A stretch of DNA of 64,000 nucleotides. Origin: Agromyces protaetiae (GTDB lineage Bacteria; Actinomycetota; Actinomycetes; Actinomycetales; Microbacteriaceae). A model generated the notes under the pieces. It had not been told where the DNA came from, searched no databases, and worked only from the letters and a program-made list of their open reading frames with translations. A program made the position numbers and the translations under genes. Below, in pieces: positions 33,412-43,828 of this stretch (its first letter is position 1; each line of letters begins with the position of its first letter). The stretch spans positions 2,542,001-2,606,000 of the forward strand of contig NZ_CP035491.1 in the NCBI RefSeq assembly GCF_004135405.1, given 5' to 3'.

Positions 33412-35361
33412 ATGACGAAGACCGTCCCGTATCGCCCGAAGTCGGGGGAGATCCCGACTTCGCCGGGCGTGTATCGCTTCCGTGACGCCGAGCGGCGCGT
33501 GCTCTACGTCGGCAAGGCGAAGAACCTGCGCGCGCGCCTGTCGAACTACTTCGCGCCGCTCCACACGCTCCACGAGCGCACGCGTCGCATGGTCACGACA
33601 GCCGCGTCGGTCGAATGGACCGTCGTCGGCAGCGACGTCGAGGCGCTCCAGCTCGAGATCACCTGGATCAACGAGTGGAAGCCTCCGTTCAACGTGCGCT
33701 TCAAAGACGACAAGTCCTACCCGTACCTCGTCGTCACGCTCGGCGACGAGGCGCCTCGTGCGATGGTGTCGCGGAAGCGCGGCATCCCCGGCGCGCGCTA
33801 CTTCGGTCCGTACCCGAAGGTGTGGGCGGTCAACGAGACGCTCGACCTCCTGATCAAGCTCTTCCCGATCCGCACGTGCAAAGACAGCGACTACCGGCGG
33901 GCGGTGGCGAGCGGCAAGCCGTGTTTCGCGGGCCAGATCGGGCGCTGCTTCGGGCCGTGCTCAGGCAAGGTGACGGTCGACGAGCATCGAGCGAACGTCG
34001 ACCGGTTCGTGGCGTTCATGCAGAACCAAGACCCGCGCATCCTCGACGACCTCGAGCGCGAGATGCGAGACGCGGCAGCGGTGCAGGACTACGAGACCGC
34101 TGCGCGTCGCCGCGACCAGCTGCAAGCCGGACGCGAGTTCTTCGAGAAGAGTGCGGTCGTGCTCGGCGATGCGGTCGACCTCGACGTCTTCGGCATCGAG
34201 CACGACGAGCTCGCGGCAGCGGTGCAGCTGTTCATCGTGCGCGGCGGTCGCATCCGCGGCGTACGATCGTGGACCGTCGACAAGGAGCTCGATGTGCCCC
34301 TCGGAGACCTCGTCGACTCGGTCCTGCAGAATGCGTACGGCGACGATATCCGCCCGCCCGGCGAGGTCGTGGTGCCCGAACTGCCCGACGACACCTCCGC
34401 GGTCGAGACCTGGCTCGGCGGCATCGCCGGCAGGCGGGTGAAGCTCAAAGCGGCGCAGCGAGGCGGGAAAGCGGCGCTCCTGGCGACGGCGACCCAGAAC
34501 GCCAAGCAGAACCTCATGCTCTACAAGACACGCAGGAGCGCCGACTTCACGACGCGCTCGCGCGCCCTCGAGGACATCCAAGAGGCACTCGGCATGCCCG
34601 ATGCGCCGCTCCGCATCGAAGGGTTCGACGTCTCCCACCTGTCGGGCACGAACATCGTGGCCTCGATGGTCGTCTTCGAAGACGGTCTCCCGCGCAAAGA
34701 CGAGTACCGTCGCTTCACGATTCCCGCGTCGACCGACGACACCGACTCCATCCACCAGGTCATCACCCGTCGGCTCGCGTATCTGCGCGATCCGGAGACG
34801 CGCGACCCCGAGACGATGGATGTCTCGTCCGAGACATCCATTGCAGCGAACACCGGCTCCGAAACATCCGGAACCGAGGCCGAATTCGCCCCGCGACGCA
34901 AGAAGTTCGCCTACCGACCCAACCTGCTCCTCATCGACGGCGGTCAGCCCCAAGTCGAGGCCGCTGCGCGAGCGTTGCGCGAATCGGGCGTGCAGGGCGT
35001 CGCGATCTGCGGCATCGCCAAGCGGCTCGAAGAGATCTGGACGCCCGACGCCGATTTCCCGGTCATCCTTCCGCGCAACTCCGACGCACTGTTCCTCTTC
35101 CAGCGCGTGCGCGACGAAGCGCACCGCTTCGCGATCACCCACCAGCGCGCAAGACGCAAGCGCGACATCGGCAGCGTGCTGAACGAGATCCCCGGCCTCG
35201 GCCCGACCAGGGTGAAGCAGTTGCTCCGACACTTCGGCTCGGTGGCCAGGTTGAAGTCCGCGACGCCCGAAGAGATCGCCGAGGTGCGAGGCATCGGCCC
35301 GACGCTCGCGGCGACGGTTCGGGCGACGCTCGACAGCGCCGGCACGCCCTCGCCCAGGTAG
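33412..35361 (+). CDS. uvrC: Excinuclease ABC subunit C
   Basis: UvrC makes the two incisions flanking the lesion. The 649-residue protein has the GIY-YIG nuclease domain ([25 protein letters not shown]), a Cys-containing region ([19 protein letters not shown]), and a UVR motif (about residues 207-242). The RNase H-like endonuclease domain ([21 protein letters not shown] and [13 protein letters not shown]) and two C-terminal helix-hairpin-helix motifs ([32 protein letters not shown]) complete it. An insert rich in Ser/Thr/Glu (about residues 463-503) interrupts the nuclease domain. It lies 26 bases after uvrA. Its TAG stop forms the first half of the rapZ -10 box. Confidence 0.96.
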   Translation: MTKTVPYRPKSGEIPTSPGVYRFRDAERRVLYVGKAKNLRARLSNYFAPLHTLHERTRRMVTTAASVEWTVVGSDVEALQLEITWINEWKPPFNVRFKDDKSYPYLVVTLGDEAPRAMVSRKRGIPGARYFGPYPKVWAVNETLDLLIKLFPIRTCKDSDYRRAVASGKPCFAGQIGRCFGPCSGKVTVDEHRANVDRFVAFMQNQDPRILDDLEREMRDAAAVQDYETAARRRDQLQAGREFFEKSAVVLGDAVDLDVFGIEHDELAAAVQLFIVRGGRIRGVRSWTVDKELDVPLGDLVDSVLQNAYGDDIRPPGEVVVPELPDDTSAVETWLGGIAGRRVKLKAAQRGGKAALLATATQNAKQNLMLYKTRRSADFTTRSRALEDIQEALGMPDAPLRIEGFDVSHLSGTNIVASMVVFEDGLPRKDEYRRFTIPASTDDTDSIHQVITRRLAYLRDPETRDPETMDVSSETSIAANTGSETSGTEAEFAPRRKKFAYRPNLLLIDGGQPQVEAAARALRESGVQGVAICGIAKRLEEIWTPDADFPVILPRNSDALFLFQRVRDEAHRFAITHQRARRKRDIGSVLNEIPGLGPTRVKQLLRHFGSVARLKSATPEEIAEVRGIGPTLAATVRATLDSAGTPSPR

Positions 35362-35364
35362 GGT
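35359..35364 (+). promoter_or_regulatory. -10 element of rapZ, formed by the uvrC stop codon
   Basis: TAGGGT, whose first three bases are the uvrC stop codon, ends 7 bases before GTG 35372. This supports that GTG over the in-frame GTG at 35363, which lies within the box. Confidence 0.55.
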
Positions 35365-35371
35365 GGAGGAA

Positions 35372-36271
35372 GTGAACGGGAGGGGGCGTCAGCCGATGGC
35401 GGACGGGTCCGGGCGTCAGGAGATGCTCATCGTCACGGGCATGTCCGGCGCGGGCCGCTCGACCGTGGCGAACGCGCTCGAAGACCTCGATTGGTACGTG
35501 GTCGACAATCTGCCGCCGCAGATGCTTCGTCCGCTCGTCGAGCTGGTCGGCCGTGCAGGTTCGTCACTGCCGCGCATCGCTGCGGTCGTGGATGTCCGCG
35601 GCCGCGACTTCTTCGCCGAGTTCCAGGAGATCGTGCAGGCGCTGCGCTCGGGTGTGACCCTTCGCGTCGTGTTCCTCGACGCGACCGACGCGGCGCTCGT
35701 GCGTCGGTTCGAGTCGGTTCGCAGGCCGCACCCGCTGCAGGGCGACGGCACGATCCTCGACGGCATCACCGAGGAGCGCGCACGCCTCGCGGCGGTGCGC
35801 GAGATGAGCGACATCCTCATCGACACCTCCGACCTGAACATCCACCAGCTTGCGAATCGCGTCACCGAGAGCTTCGCCGACGAGGGCAGAGCGGGCCTCC
35901 GGGTCACGGTCATGAGCTTCGGGTTCAAGTACGGGCTGCCGACCGACGCCGACCTCGTCGCCGATGCACGCTTCCTGCCGAACCCGTTCTGGATCCCCGA
36001 GCTCCGCCCGCTCACGGGCGCCGACGCCCCGGTCGCCGACTATGTGCTCGCACAGAACGGCGCCCGCGAGTTCCTCGACGCGTACGCGGCCGCCCTCCAA
36101 CCGGTCTTCGCGGGCTATCAACGCGAGAACAAGCGGCACGCCACGATCGCGATCGGCTGCACCGGTGGAAAGCACCGGTCGGTGGCCTTGGCACGCGAAC
36201 TCGCTGAACGCATCCGGCAGTTCCCCGACGTTGCCGCGTGGGTCAAGGATCGCGATCTCGGGCGCGAATGA
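35372..36271 (+). CDS. rapZ: RapZ/YvcJ family nucleotide-binding protein
   Basis: A 299-residue P-loop protein. In E. coli RapZ is an RNA adaptor; in Gram-positive bacteria the YvcJ orthologue hydrolyses nucleotides and binds UDP-GlcNAc-type ligands. The P loop reads [14 protein letters not shown], with Arg where the Walker A lysine is expected, a substitution I recall as normal in actinobacterial members. The C-terminal RapZ domain shows [26 protein letters not shown] and [19 protein letters not shown]. Canonical partner genes surround it: uvrC upstream and whiA downstream. GTG 35372 is chosen because of the -10 box; ATG 35396 is also possible. Confidence 0.93.
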   Translation: MNGRGRQPMADGSGRQEMLIVTGMSGAGRSTVANALEDLDWYVVDNLPPQMLRPLVELVGRAGSSLPRIAAVVDVRGRDFFAEFQEIVQALRSGVTLRVVFLDATDAALVRRFESVRRPHPLQGDGTILDGITEERARLAAVREMSDILIDTSDLNIHQLANRVTESFADEGRAGLRVTVMSFGFKYGLPTDADLVADARFLPNPFWIPELRPLTGADAPVADYVLAQNGAREFLDAYAAALQPVFAGYQRENKRHATIAIGCTGGKHRSVALARELAERIRQFPDVAAWVKDRDLGRE

Positions 36272-36340
36272 CGCGCCCCCGGCGGAGTCGGCCGTGACGG
36301 ACTCGATGACAGACATGACGACGACAGAATGGACGAACAG

Positions 36341-37321
36341 GTGGCTTTGACCGCGGACGTGAAGGAAGAACTCGCACGCGTGGAGGTAGCGAAGACGACC
36401 GTTCGCGCCGCTGAACTGGCGTCGATTCTGAGGTTCGCCGGCGGACTGCACCTCATCTCCGGCCGTATCGCGATCGAGGCCGAACTCGATTCGCAGACGA
36501 TCGCGAAGCGCGTGACGCGCGACCTCGGCGAGCTCTACGGAGTGCGACCGGATGTCTCGGTGATCTCGGCTTCGGGGCTCCGGCGGCAGAACCAGTACCT
36601 CGTGCGGGTGCTCGACGGCGGCGAGACGCTGGCACGCCAGACGGGTCTCCTCGACGCGCGGCGCCGCCCCGTGCGCGGCCTGCCGAACCGACTCACGACG
36701 GGCTCGCGCGACGATCTCGCGGCGATCTGGCGCGGCGCGTTCCTCGCGCAGGGCAGTCTCACCGACCCCGGCCGCTCTGCGGCGCTCGAGATCACCTGCC
36801 CCGGGAATGAGACCGCCATGGCGCTCGTCGGCGCGGCGGGGCGTCTCGGCATCGCGGCCAAGGCGCGCGAGGTGCGAGGCATCCACCGCGTCGTCATCCG
36901 CGACGGCGAGGCGATCAGCGGCATGCTCGCTCTCATGGGCGCGACGGGCACCGTGCGCAACTGGGAGGAACTCCGGCAGCGCCGTGAGGTGCGCGCGACC
37001 GCGAACCGCCTCGTGAACTTCGACGACGCGAACCTCAGGCGGTCGGCTCAGGCCGCCGTGGCGGCGTGCGCACGCGTGGAGCGGGCCATGGAGATCCTCG
37101 GCGACGGCATCCCCGACCACTTGAAGTACGCGGGCGAGCTGCGGCTCGCACATCGCGACGCGAGTCTCGACGAGTTGGGGCACCACGCCGACCCGCCCAT
37201 GACGAAAGACGCCGTCGCGGGCCGCATCCGTCGCCTGCTGGCGATGGCCGACAAGCGTGCCGCCGAACTCGGCATCGATGGCACGGAGGCAAGCCTCCCG
37301 GCTGACTTCGACCTGGTGTGA
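36341..37321 (+). CDS. whiA: Sporulation/division regulator WhiA
   Basis: WhiA is a DNA-binding protein linked to cell division and, in Streptomyces, sporulation. The 326-residue protein has the LAGLIDADG homing-endonuclease-like N-terminal domain (with [21 protein letters not shown] and [14 protein letters not shown]) and a C-terminal helix-turn-helix region ([36 protein letters not shown]). GTG 36341 ([14 protein letters not shown]) matches the family start; ATG 36329 would add four residues. The 3' end is part of an in-frame 57-base tandem duplication. WhiA in a non-sporulating actinobacterium probably acts in division. Confidence 0.95.
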   Translation: MALTADVKEELARVEVAKTTVRAAELASILRFAGGLHLISGRIAIEAELDSQTIAKRVTRDLGELYGVRPDVSVISASGLRRQNQYLVRVLDGGETLARQTGLLDARRRPVRGLPNRLTTGSRDDLAAIWRGAFLAQGSLTDPGRSAALEITCPGNETAMALVGAAGRLGIAAKAREVRGIHRVVIRDGEAISGMLALMGATGTVRNWEELRQRREVRATANRLVNFDDANLRRSAQAAVAACARVERAMEILGDGIPDHLKYAGELRLAHRDASLDELGHHADPPMTKDAVAGRIRRLLAMADKRAAELGIDGTEASLPADFDLV

Positions 37322-37380
37322 CGGCGGGACCGAGTCGAGGCAGTCGGGTCTTCTCCGGCTGACTTCGACCTGGTGTGACG
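37298..37380 (+). repeat. Tandem direct repeat at the whiA 3' end
   Basis: A 26-base segment at 37298-37323, covering the last seven whiA codons (P-A-D-F-D-L-V), its TGA and two further bases, recurs exactly at 37355-37380. The period is 57 bases, 19 codons, so the second copy is in the whiA frame. Less exact similarity (GAGGCA before both copies) suggests the duplicated unit was longer. Reading through the first TGA would add 18 residues ending again in PADFDLV. Confidence 0.85.
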
Positions 37381-37410
37381 CAAGCCCGGCGGCGGCTTCC
37401 GGCCCGGGCA

Positions 37411-37416
37411 TAGACT
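37411..37416 (+). promoter_or_regulatory. -10 element of sodA
   Basis: TAGACT, start point near 37423, leader about 53 bases. The leader contains the hairpin GGTTC-GAAG-GAACC, extended by CCC/GGG, just upstream of the AAGGAG ribosome binding site. Confidence 0.5.
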
Positions 37417-37475
37417 GACGAGAGCCGCGGTTCCCGGCTGGTTCGAAGGAACCGGGCAGCTGACAAGGAGAAGCA

Positions 37476-39202
<1,727 letters not shown>

Positions 39203-39213
39203 ATCGAGCAGAC

Positions 39214-40428
39214 GTGTCGTTGCGAACGATCGATTCCCTCGGTCCGCTCGCCGGCAAGCGCGTCGTCGTTCGGTGCGACCTCAACGTTCCTCTGAAGGAC
39301 GGGGTCATCACCGACGACGGCCGCGTGCGGGCATCGGTCCCCACGCTCGAGGCGCTCGCCGCCCAGGGCGCACGCCTCATCGTGGTCTCCCATCTCGGGC
39401 GGCCCGACGGCGCCCCCGACCCGAAGTACAGCCTCGCTCCCGTCGCGGCGCGTCTCGGTGAACTCATCGACGCGCCCGTCGCGTTCGCGACCGACACGGT
39501 CGGGGCGGATGCCTCTGCCAAGGTCGCCGCACTCGGCGACGGCGAGATCGTGGTGCTCGAGAACCTGCGGTTCAACGCGGGGGAGACCTCGAAGGACGAC
39601 GCCGCTCGCAGCGCGTTCGCCGAGGAGCTCGCGGGCTTCGCCGACGCCGTCGTCTCCGACGGGTTCGGCGCCGTGCACCGCAAGCACGCGAGCGTCTACG
39701 ACCTCGAGCAGCTGCGGCCGAGTGCCGCGGGGCTCCTGATCGCGGCCGAGCTCGACGTGCTCGACCGGCTCACCGAGAACCCCGAGCGCCCGTATGCGGT
39801 CGTGCTCGGCGGCTCGAAGGTGTCCGACAAGCTCGGCGTGATCGCGCACCTGCTCCCTCGTGTCGACACGCTCCTCATCGGCGGCGGCATGCTCTTCACG
39901 TTCCTCGCGGCCCAGGGCCACAAGGTCGCGTCGAGCCTGCTCGAGGCCGATCAGATCGACACGGTCAAGGGCTATCTCGCCGAAGCGGCCGAGCGCGGTG
40001 TCGAACTCGTGCTGCCGACCGACGTCGTCGTCGCAGAGTCGTTCTCGGCCGATGCGGCGCACGTCGTCGCGCCGGCGGATGCGATCGAAGACACGCCGTT
40101 CGGGGCATCCGGACTTGGACTCGACATCGGACCCGACACGGCAGCCGCGTTCGCGGAGCGCATTCGCAACTCGAAGACGGTGTTCTGGAACGGGCCGATG
40201 GGCGTGTTCGAACTCGCCCCGTTCGCCGACGGCACCCGTGCCGTCGCCGAGGCGCTCACCGAGGTCGACGGCCTCAGCGTCGTGGGCGGCGGCGACTCCG
40301 CCGCGGCCGTCCGTCAGCTCGGCTTCGCCGACCAGGCGTTCGGACACATCTCGACGGGCGGCGGGGCGAGCCTCGAGTTCCTCGAGGGCAAGAAGCTCCC
40401 CGGACTGGAGGTCCTCGGATGGCAGTGA
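39214..40428 (+). CDS. pgk: Phosphoglycerate kinase
   Basis: It makes ATP from 1,3-bisphosphoglycerate. The 404-residue protein has the family segments KRVVVRCDLNVPLKDG, VVSHLGRPDG, VVLENLRFNAGE, YAVVLGGSKVSDKLGV and VVGGGDSAAAV. GTG 39214, 11 bases after the gap stop, gives the expected N-terminus (VSLRTIDSLGPLAGKRVVV); it has no strong ribosome binding site and is probably coupled to gap. Its 3' end overlaps tpiA by 10 bases. Confidence 0.97.
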   Translation: MSLRTIDSLGPLAGKRVVVRCDLNVPLKDGVITDDGRVRASVPTLEALAAQGARLIVVSHLGRPDGAPDPKYSLAPVAARLGELIDAPVAFATDTVGADASAKVAALGDGEIVVLENLRFNAGETSKDDAARSAFAEELAGFADAVVSDGFGAVHRKHASVYDLEQLRPSAAGLLIAAELDVLDRLTENPERPYAVVLGGSKVSDKLGVIAHLLPRVDTLLIGGGMLFTFLAAQGHKVASSLLEADQIDTVKGYLAEAAERGVELVLPTDVVVAESFSADAAHVVAPADAIEDTPFGASGLGLDIGPDTAAAFAERIRNSKTVFWNGPMGVFELAPFADGTRAVAEALTEVDGLSVVGGGDSAAAVRQLGFADQAFGHISTGGGASLEFLEGKKLPGLEVLGWQ

Positions 40429-41207
40429 AGCGCACCCCCTTCATCGCGGGCAACTGGAAGATGAACCTCGACCACCTGCAGGCGATCGCCTTCGTGCAGA
40501 AGCTCGCATGGTCGCTCGCCGACGCGAAGCACGATTTCGCAGACGCCGAGGTCGCGGTCTTCCCGCCGTTCACCGATCTCCGCAGCGTGCAGACGCTCGT
40601 CTCGGCCGACAAGCTCGAGCTCGCCTACGGCGGTCAGGACGTCTCTGCGCACGATTCGGGCGCGTACACGGGCGAGATCTCGGGGGCGTTCCTCAAGGCG
40701 CTCGACGCGAAGTACGTCATCATCGGTCACTCCGAGCGTCGCCAGTACCACGGCGAGACCGACGCCGACATCAACGCCAAGGTGCTCGCCGCGCAGCGGC
40801 ACGACCTTGTCCCGGTGCTGTGCGTCGGCGAGACGGCCGAAGATCTCGAGAAGCACGGTGCGAGCGCCGTGCCCGTCGCCCAGCTCCGCGCCGCGCTCGA
40901 AAGCGTCGACGCCTCCAAGGAGATCGTCGTCGCCTACGAGCCCGTGTGGGCGATCGGTTCGGGTCAGGCGGCGACGCCCGACCAGGCCCAGCAAGTCGCA
41001 GCGGCGCTTCGCACGGTGCTCGTCGAGCTCCTCGGCGAAGAGGCCGCCCAGGCGACCCGCGTCCTCTACGGCGGCTCGGTCAAGGCGGCGAACATCGCGT
41101 CGTTCCTTCGCGAGCCCGACGTCGACGGCGCACTCGTCGGCGGCGCGAGCCTCGACATCGACGAGTTCTCAGCGATCGTCCGGTTCAAGAAGCACGTCGG
41201 AGCCTGA
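40419..41207 (+). CDS. tpiA: Triosephosphate isomerase
   Basis: It interconverts dihydroxyacetone phosphate and glyceraldehyde 3-phosphate. The 262-residue barrel has FIAGNWKMNLD (active-site Asn and Lys), IIGHSERRQYHGE (catalytic His), VVAYEPVWAIGSG (catalytic Glu) and YGGSVKAANI (phosphate site). GGAG lies 8 bases before the ATG, inside the pgk 3' end. It is the last gene of the gap-pgk-tpiA operon; a hairpin follows 13 bases later. Confidence 0.97.
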   Translation: MAVKRTPFIAGNWKMNLDHLQAIAFVQKLAWSLADAKHDFADAEVAVFPPFTDLRSVQTLVSADKLELAYGGQDVSAHDSGAYTGEISGAFLKALDAKYVIIGHSERRQYHGETDADINAKVLAAQRHDLVPVLCVGETAEDLEKHGASAVPVAQLRAALESVDASKEIVVAYEPVWAIGSGQAATPDQAQQVAAALRTVLVELLGEEAAQATRVLYGGSVKAANIASFLREPDVDGALVGGASLDIDEFSAIVRFKKHVGA

Positions 41208-41220
41208 CGTCGGCGTCGGC

Positions 41221-41256
41221 GGGCGGAAACCGCACGGCCTCAGCCGATTTCCGCCC
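41221..41256 (+). terminator. Hairpin after tpiA
   Basis: GGGCGGAAA (41221-41229) pairs exactly with TTTCCGCCC (41248-41256). It lies 13 bases after tpiA and is the likely end of the glycolytic operon. Confidence 0.55.
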
Positions 41257-41271
41257 GTTCGGCCGACTTCT

Positions 41272-41308
41272 CGGCCTGATCCACGGTGGTTCGCCGCGGA
41301 TCAGGCCG
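41272..41308. promoter_or_regulatory. 11-base-pair inverted repeat upstream of secG
   Basis: CGGCCTGATCC (41272-41282) and GGATCAGGCCG (41298-41308) form a perfect inverted repeat with inner CGG/CCG. It ends only 8 bases before the secG -10 box TACACT, so it overlaps where the -35 should be. It may be a second terminator for tpiA or an operator for secG. Confidence 0.45.
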
Positions 41309-41316
41309 ACTCCGTT

Positions 41317-41322
41317 TACACT
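41317..41322 (+). promoter_or_regulatory. Candidate -10 element of secG
   Basis: TACACT, start near 41329, leader about 39 bases, with GGAAAGG before the GTG start. No convincing -35 hexamer is seen. Confidence 0.45.
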
Positions 41323-41367
41323 AGGTATTCGGCACGCCATCCCTGCGCGTGCCCGGAAAGGTTCAAC

Positions 41368-41619
41368 GTGGAGATCCTCCAGGTCGTCCTGCAGGTGCTG
41401 CTCGGTCTCACGAGCATCCTGCTGACGCTGCTCATCCTGCTGCACAAGGGTCGCGGCGGCGGTCTGTCCGACATGTTCGGCGGCGGCGTCACGTCGAGCC
41501 TCGGCGCCTCGGGCGTCGCGGAGCGCAACCTCAACCGCATCACGATCATCCTCGGTCTCGTGTGGGTGACGTGCATCATCGTGCTCGGGCTCATCACGAA
41601 GTTCGACGTCGGCGTCTAA
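41368..41619 (+). CDS. secG: Preprotein translocase subunit SecG
   Basis: A small membrane component of the SecYEG protein-export channel. The 83-residue protein has two hydrophobic segments (about residues 2-22 and 54-76) separated by the conserved HKGRGGGLSDMFGGGVTSSLGASGVAERNL loop region. GTG 41368 is preceded by GGAAAGG at 6 bases. The location after tpiA is the common actinobacterial place for secG. rbpA starts 12 bases downstream, so the two are probably cotranscribed. Confidence 0.95.
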   Translation: MEILQVVLQVLLGLTSILLTLLILLHKGRGGGLSDMFGGGVTSSLGASGVAERNLNRITIILGLVWVTCIIVLGLITKFDVGV

Positions 41620-41631
41620 GCGGGGAGCGAG

Positions 41632-41997
41632 ATGGTTTCAGGCAACAGCGCCATCCGAGGCTCGCGCGTCGGAGCGGGCCCCATGGGCGAGCAAGATCAC
41701 GGGTTCCACGCCGATCGCGTCGCCATCAGCTACTGGGATGCCCTCGGCAACGAGACAGTGCGCTACTTCGCGGCCAATCTCCCCGATGAGGAGATCCCGC
41801 AGGTCATCGACAGCCCGTCGACCGGGCTTCCGGCCGGTCGCGACAAAGACAACCCGCCCGCGGTCGCCAAGGCCGAGCCGTACAAGACGCACCTCGCCTA
41901 CGTGAAGGAGCGCCGTACCGAAGAAGAGGCGGCGAGCCTCCTCGAAGAGGCGCTGCAGCAGCTCCGCGAGCGTCGCGGCACCGCCTCGGCGGAGTGA
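41632..41997 (+). CDS. rbpA: RNA polymerase-binding protein RbpA
   Basis: RbpA binds RNA polymerase and group I sigma factors and stabilises the open complex, so it influences most promoters listed here. The 121-residue protein has the N-terminal AIRGSRVGAGPMGE, a core domain (about residues 25-75), the basic linker (residues 76-87) and the C-terminal sigma-interaction domain (HLAYVKERRTEEEAASLLEEAL). The core lacks the cysteines that bind zinc in Streptomyces RbpA (VAISYWDALGNETVRYF, IDSPSTGLPAG), as also in M. tuberculosis. GGGGAG precedes the ATG. Confidence 0.95.
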   Translation: MVSGNSAIRGSRVGAGPMGEQDHGFHADRVAISYWDALGNETVRYFAANLPDEEIPQVIDSPSTGLPAGRDKDNPPAVAKAEPYKTHLAYVKERRTEEEAASLLEEALQQLRERRGTASAE

Positions 41998-42054
41998 TCC
42001 ACACGCGCTGACCGCATCGGCGGTCGCGAAGCCGCCGTGCGAACAACGCGCAAA

Positions 42055-42094
42055 CGGCGAAGGGCCGGTTCCATTCGGAACCGGCCCTTCGCCG
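42055..42094. terminator. Bidirectional terminator between rbpA and pgl
   Basis: An 18-base-pair perfect stem (arms 42055-42072 and 42077-42094) with loop ATTC. It lies between convergent genes, 57 bases after rbpA and 11 bases after pgl, and can stop transcription from both sides. Confidence 0.85.
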
Positions 42095-42105
42095 CGCGTA
42101 CGGGA

Positions 42106-42876
42106 TCAGTACCCGGGTGCGATGAGTGCCTCGGGGACTTCGGCGGCGGCCGCGGCGTCGACGAAGAACACCGTTCGGCGACGCCCCTTGATGCCGGCCA
42201 CCGGCACTTCGTCGCGGCTCGCGCCCGCTAGGGCGAGGCCGAGGGCCGAGGCCTTGTCGGCGCCCGCGAGGACGAACCAGACGCGTTCAGAGGCGTTCAG
42301 GACCGGCCGGGTGAGGCTCAATCGCTCGGGTGGCGGCTTGGGCGAGTTCCGGACGGCGATCACCGTGCGGTCTTCGACCTCGATGCCCGGTCGGTGTGGG
42401 AAGAGCGACGCGATGTGCCCGTCGGGCCCGACACCGAGGAACGTGATGTCGAACACGGGGTGTTCGACGTCTCCGGTGCCGAACCGAGCGAGCTCGGACG
42501 TGTACGCGGCCGCAGCCTCGTCGAGACCGATCCCCGCGTCGGATCCGGCGAACGGGTGGATGTTCTCCTCGGCGATCGGAAGGCGTGCGAAGAAGGCATC
42601 GCGTGCCTGCTGGTCGTTGCGCTCGGCATCGCCCTCGGGCAGCCACCGCTCGTCGCCCCACCAGAAGTGCACCCGACTCCAGTCGATCGAGGCCTGAGCC
42701 GAAGACCCGGCCACTTCGCCGAGGACGGCCGCGCCCATCGATCCGCCGGTGAGGGCGATGTGTGCAACCTCCTGGCCATCCAGGATGTCGAGGAGCTTCG
42801 TGATGAAGCGTGCCGCGACCGCGCTCGCGAGGGCCGCCTTCTCAGGGTGGACGAGCACCCGCCGCTCGTTCGTCAT
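42106..42876 (-). CDS. pgl: 6-phosphogluconolactonase
   Basis: It hydrolyses 6-phosphogluconolactone to 6-phosphogluconate in the oxidative pentose phosphate pathway. The 256-residue protein shows the family motifs IALTGGSMGAAVLGEV, VHFWWGDERWLPEGD and FLGVGPDGHIASLFP. It is the last gene of the minus-strand operon and overlaps opcA by four bases. 6-phosphogluconate dehydrogenase (gnd) is not in the window. Confidence 0.96.
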   Translation of the reverse strand: MTNERRVLVHPEKAALASAVAARFITKLLDILDGQEVAHIALTGGSMGAAVLGEVAGSSAQASIDWSRVHFWWGDERWLPEGDAERNDQQARDAFFARLPIAEENIHPFAGSDAGIGLDEAAAAYTSELARFGTGDVEHPVFDITFLGVGPDGHIASLFPHRPGIEVEDRTVIAVRNSPKPPPERLSLTRPVLNASERVWFVLAGADKASALGLALAGASRDEVPVAGIKGRRRTVFFVDAAAAAEVPEALIAPGY

Positions 42877-43828
42877 CGGGTCGCCCGCACGAGCTCGCTG
42901 CCCGCGAGCAGTGCGAGGCCGTGCGTGATGACCTCGCCGTAGAGCTCGTCGGGGTCGAGGCGGCGGAGCTCGTCGGAGAGGCAGTCGCGGAGCGTACGAC
43001 GGGGCAGCGCGACGTCATGGGTCGGCTGTCCAGGCTGCTTCAGCGTCGCGACGCCGGGAACGTCGCGGACGAGGTCGATCGGACCGCCGGCGCGCTGGAG
43101 GTGGACGCCGTGGATGCCGTGCGGGCCGCCGTCGACGGGCGAGAGCTCGTACTCGGTCTCTGCGCCGAGGGCGAGCTTGAGCCACGCCGCGAGCAGCGTG
43201 GTCGACGGAGAATCGATCGCACCGTCGACCGCGACATGTGTCACCGACTCGTAGGGAGGCTGGTCGAGGACCGCCGCGAGCTGCGCCCGCCACAGGGTGA
43301 GGCGCGTCCACGCGAAGTCGGCGTCGCCGGGGATGTAGTTCTCGGCGAGGAGCGACAGCGCCGCTTGCGGATCGGCCTGCGCCGAGGCATCCGTGATGCG
43401 TCTCGACGCGAGCCGTCCGAGGGGTGAATCGCCGGGCCGGACCGGCGCCTCGCCAGGCCACCAGGTGACGACCGGGGCATCCGGAAGCAGCAGACCCGTG
43501 ACGAGGCCCTCCTCGTCGGTCGCAGCATCGCCGCACACGCGGAGGACGATGACTTCGCTCGCTCCGGCGTCACCGCCGACGCGGATCTCCGCGTCGAGGC
43601 GACTCGGCAGGGCGTAGTCGTCGGATTCCTTCGAGACGACGATGACGCGCATGGGGTGCTCACGCGACGCGTCGTTCGCGGCCTCGATCGCTTCCTCTTC
43701 GCCGGCGGCATTGGTCGCGATGACGAGGGTGAGGACTCGACCGAGGGCGACGGCGCCCCCTCCTCACGAATCTTCACGAGCGCCTTCGAGATCGCACTCG
43801 TCGTGGTGTCGGGCAGGTCGACGATCAT
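42873..43828 (-). pseudogene. opcA: Glucose-6-phosphate dehydrogenase assembly protein OpcA, split by a one-base frameshift
   Basis: OpcA helps assemble or activate glucose-6-phosphate dehydrogenase in actinobacteria and cyanobacteria. The gene starts at ATG 43828, overlapping the zwf stop (ATGA), and reads MIVDLPDTTTSAISKALV then KIREEG. The family sequence continues as GAVALGRVLTLVIATNAAGE, but here that lies in another frame. The break is at the run of five C (five G on the coding strand) at 43756-43760; six would restore one frame of 318 codons. The remaining frame, through LHLQRAGGPIDLVRD to the stop at 42873, is intact with normal codon use. An internal ATG at 43652 gives a 259-residue frame that misses about 58 residues. 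Sequencing error, real mutation or slippage are all possible. Confidence 0.88.

Noticed and set aside
30853..35361. 1502-codon frame running from inside uvrA through uvrC
   Set aside because: The first 850 codons are a shadow frame of uvrA; only the part from ATG 33412 encodes a protein family (UvrC). There is no uvrA-uvrC fusion.
42873..43652. Shorter opcA beginning at the internal ATG 43652
   Set aside because: The conserved N-terminal residues exist upstream in two frames, and the zwf-opcA ATGA overlap marks the true start at 43828.
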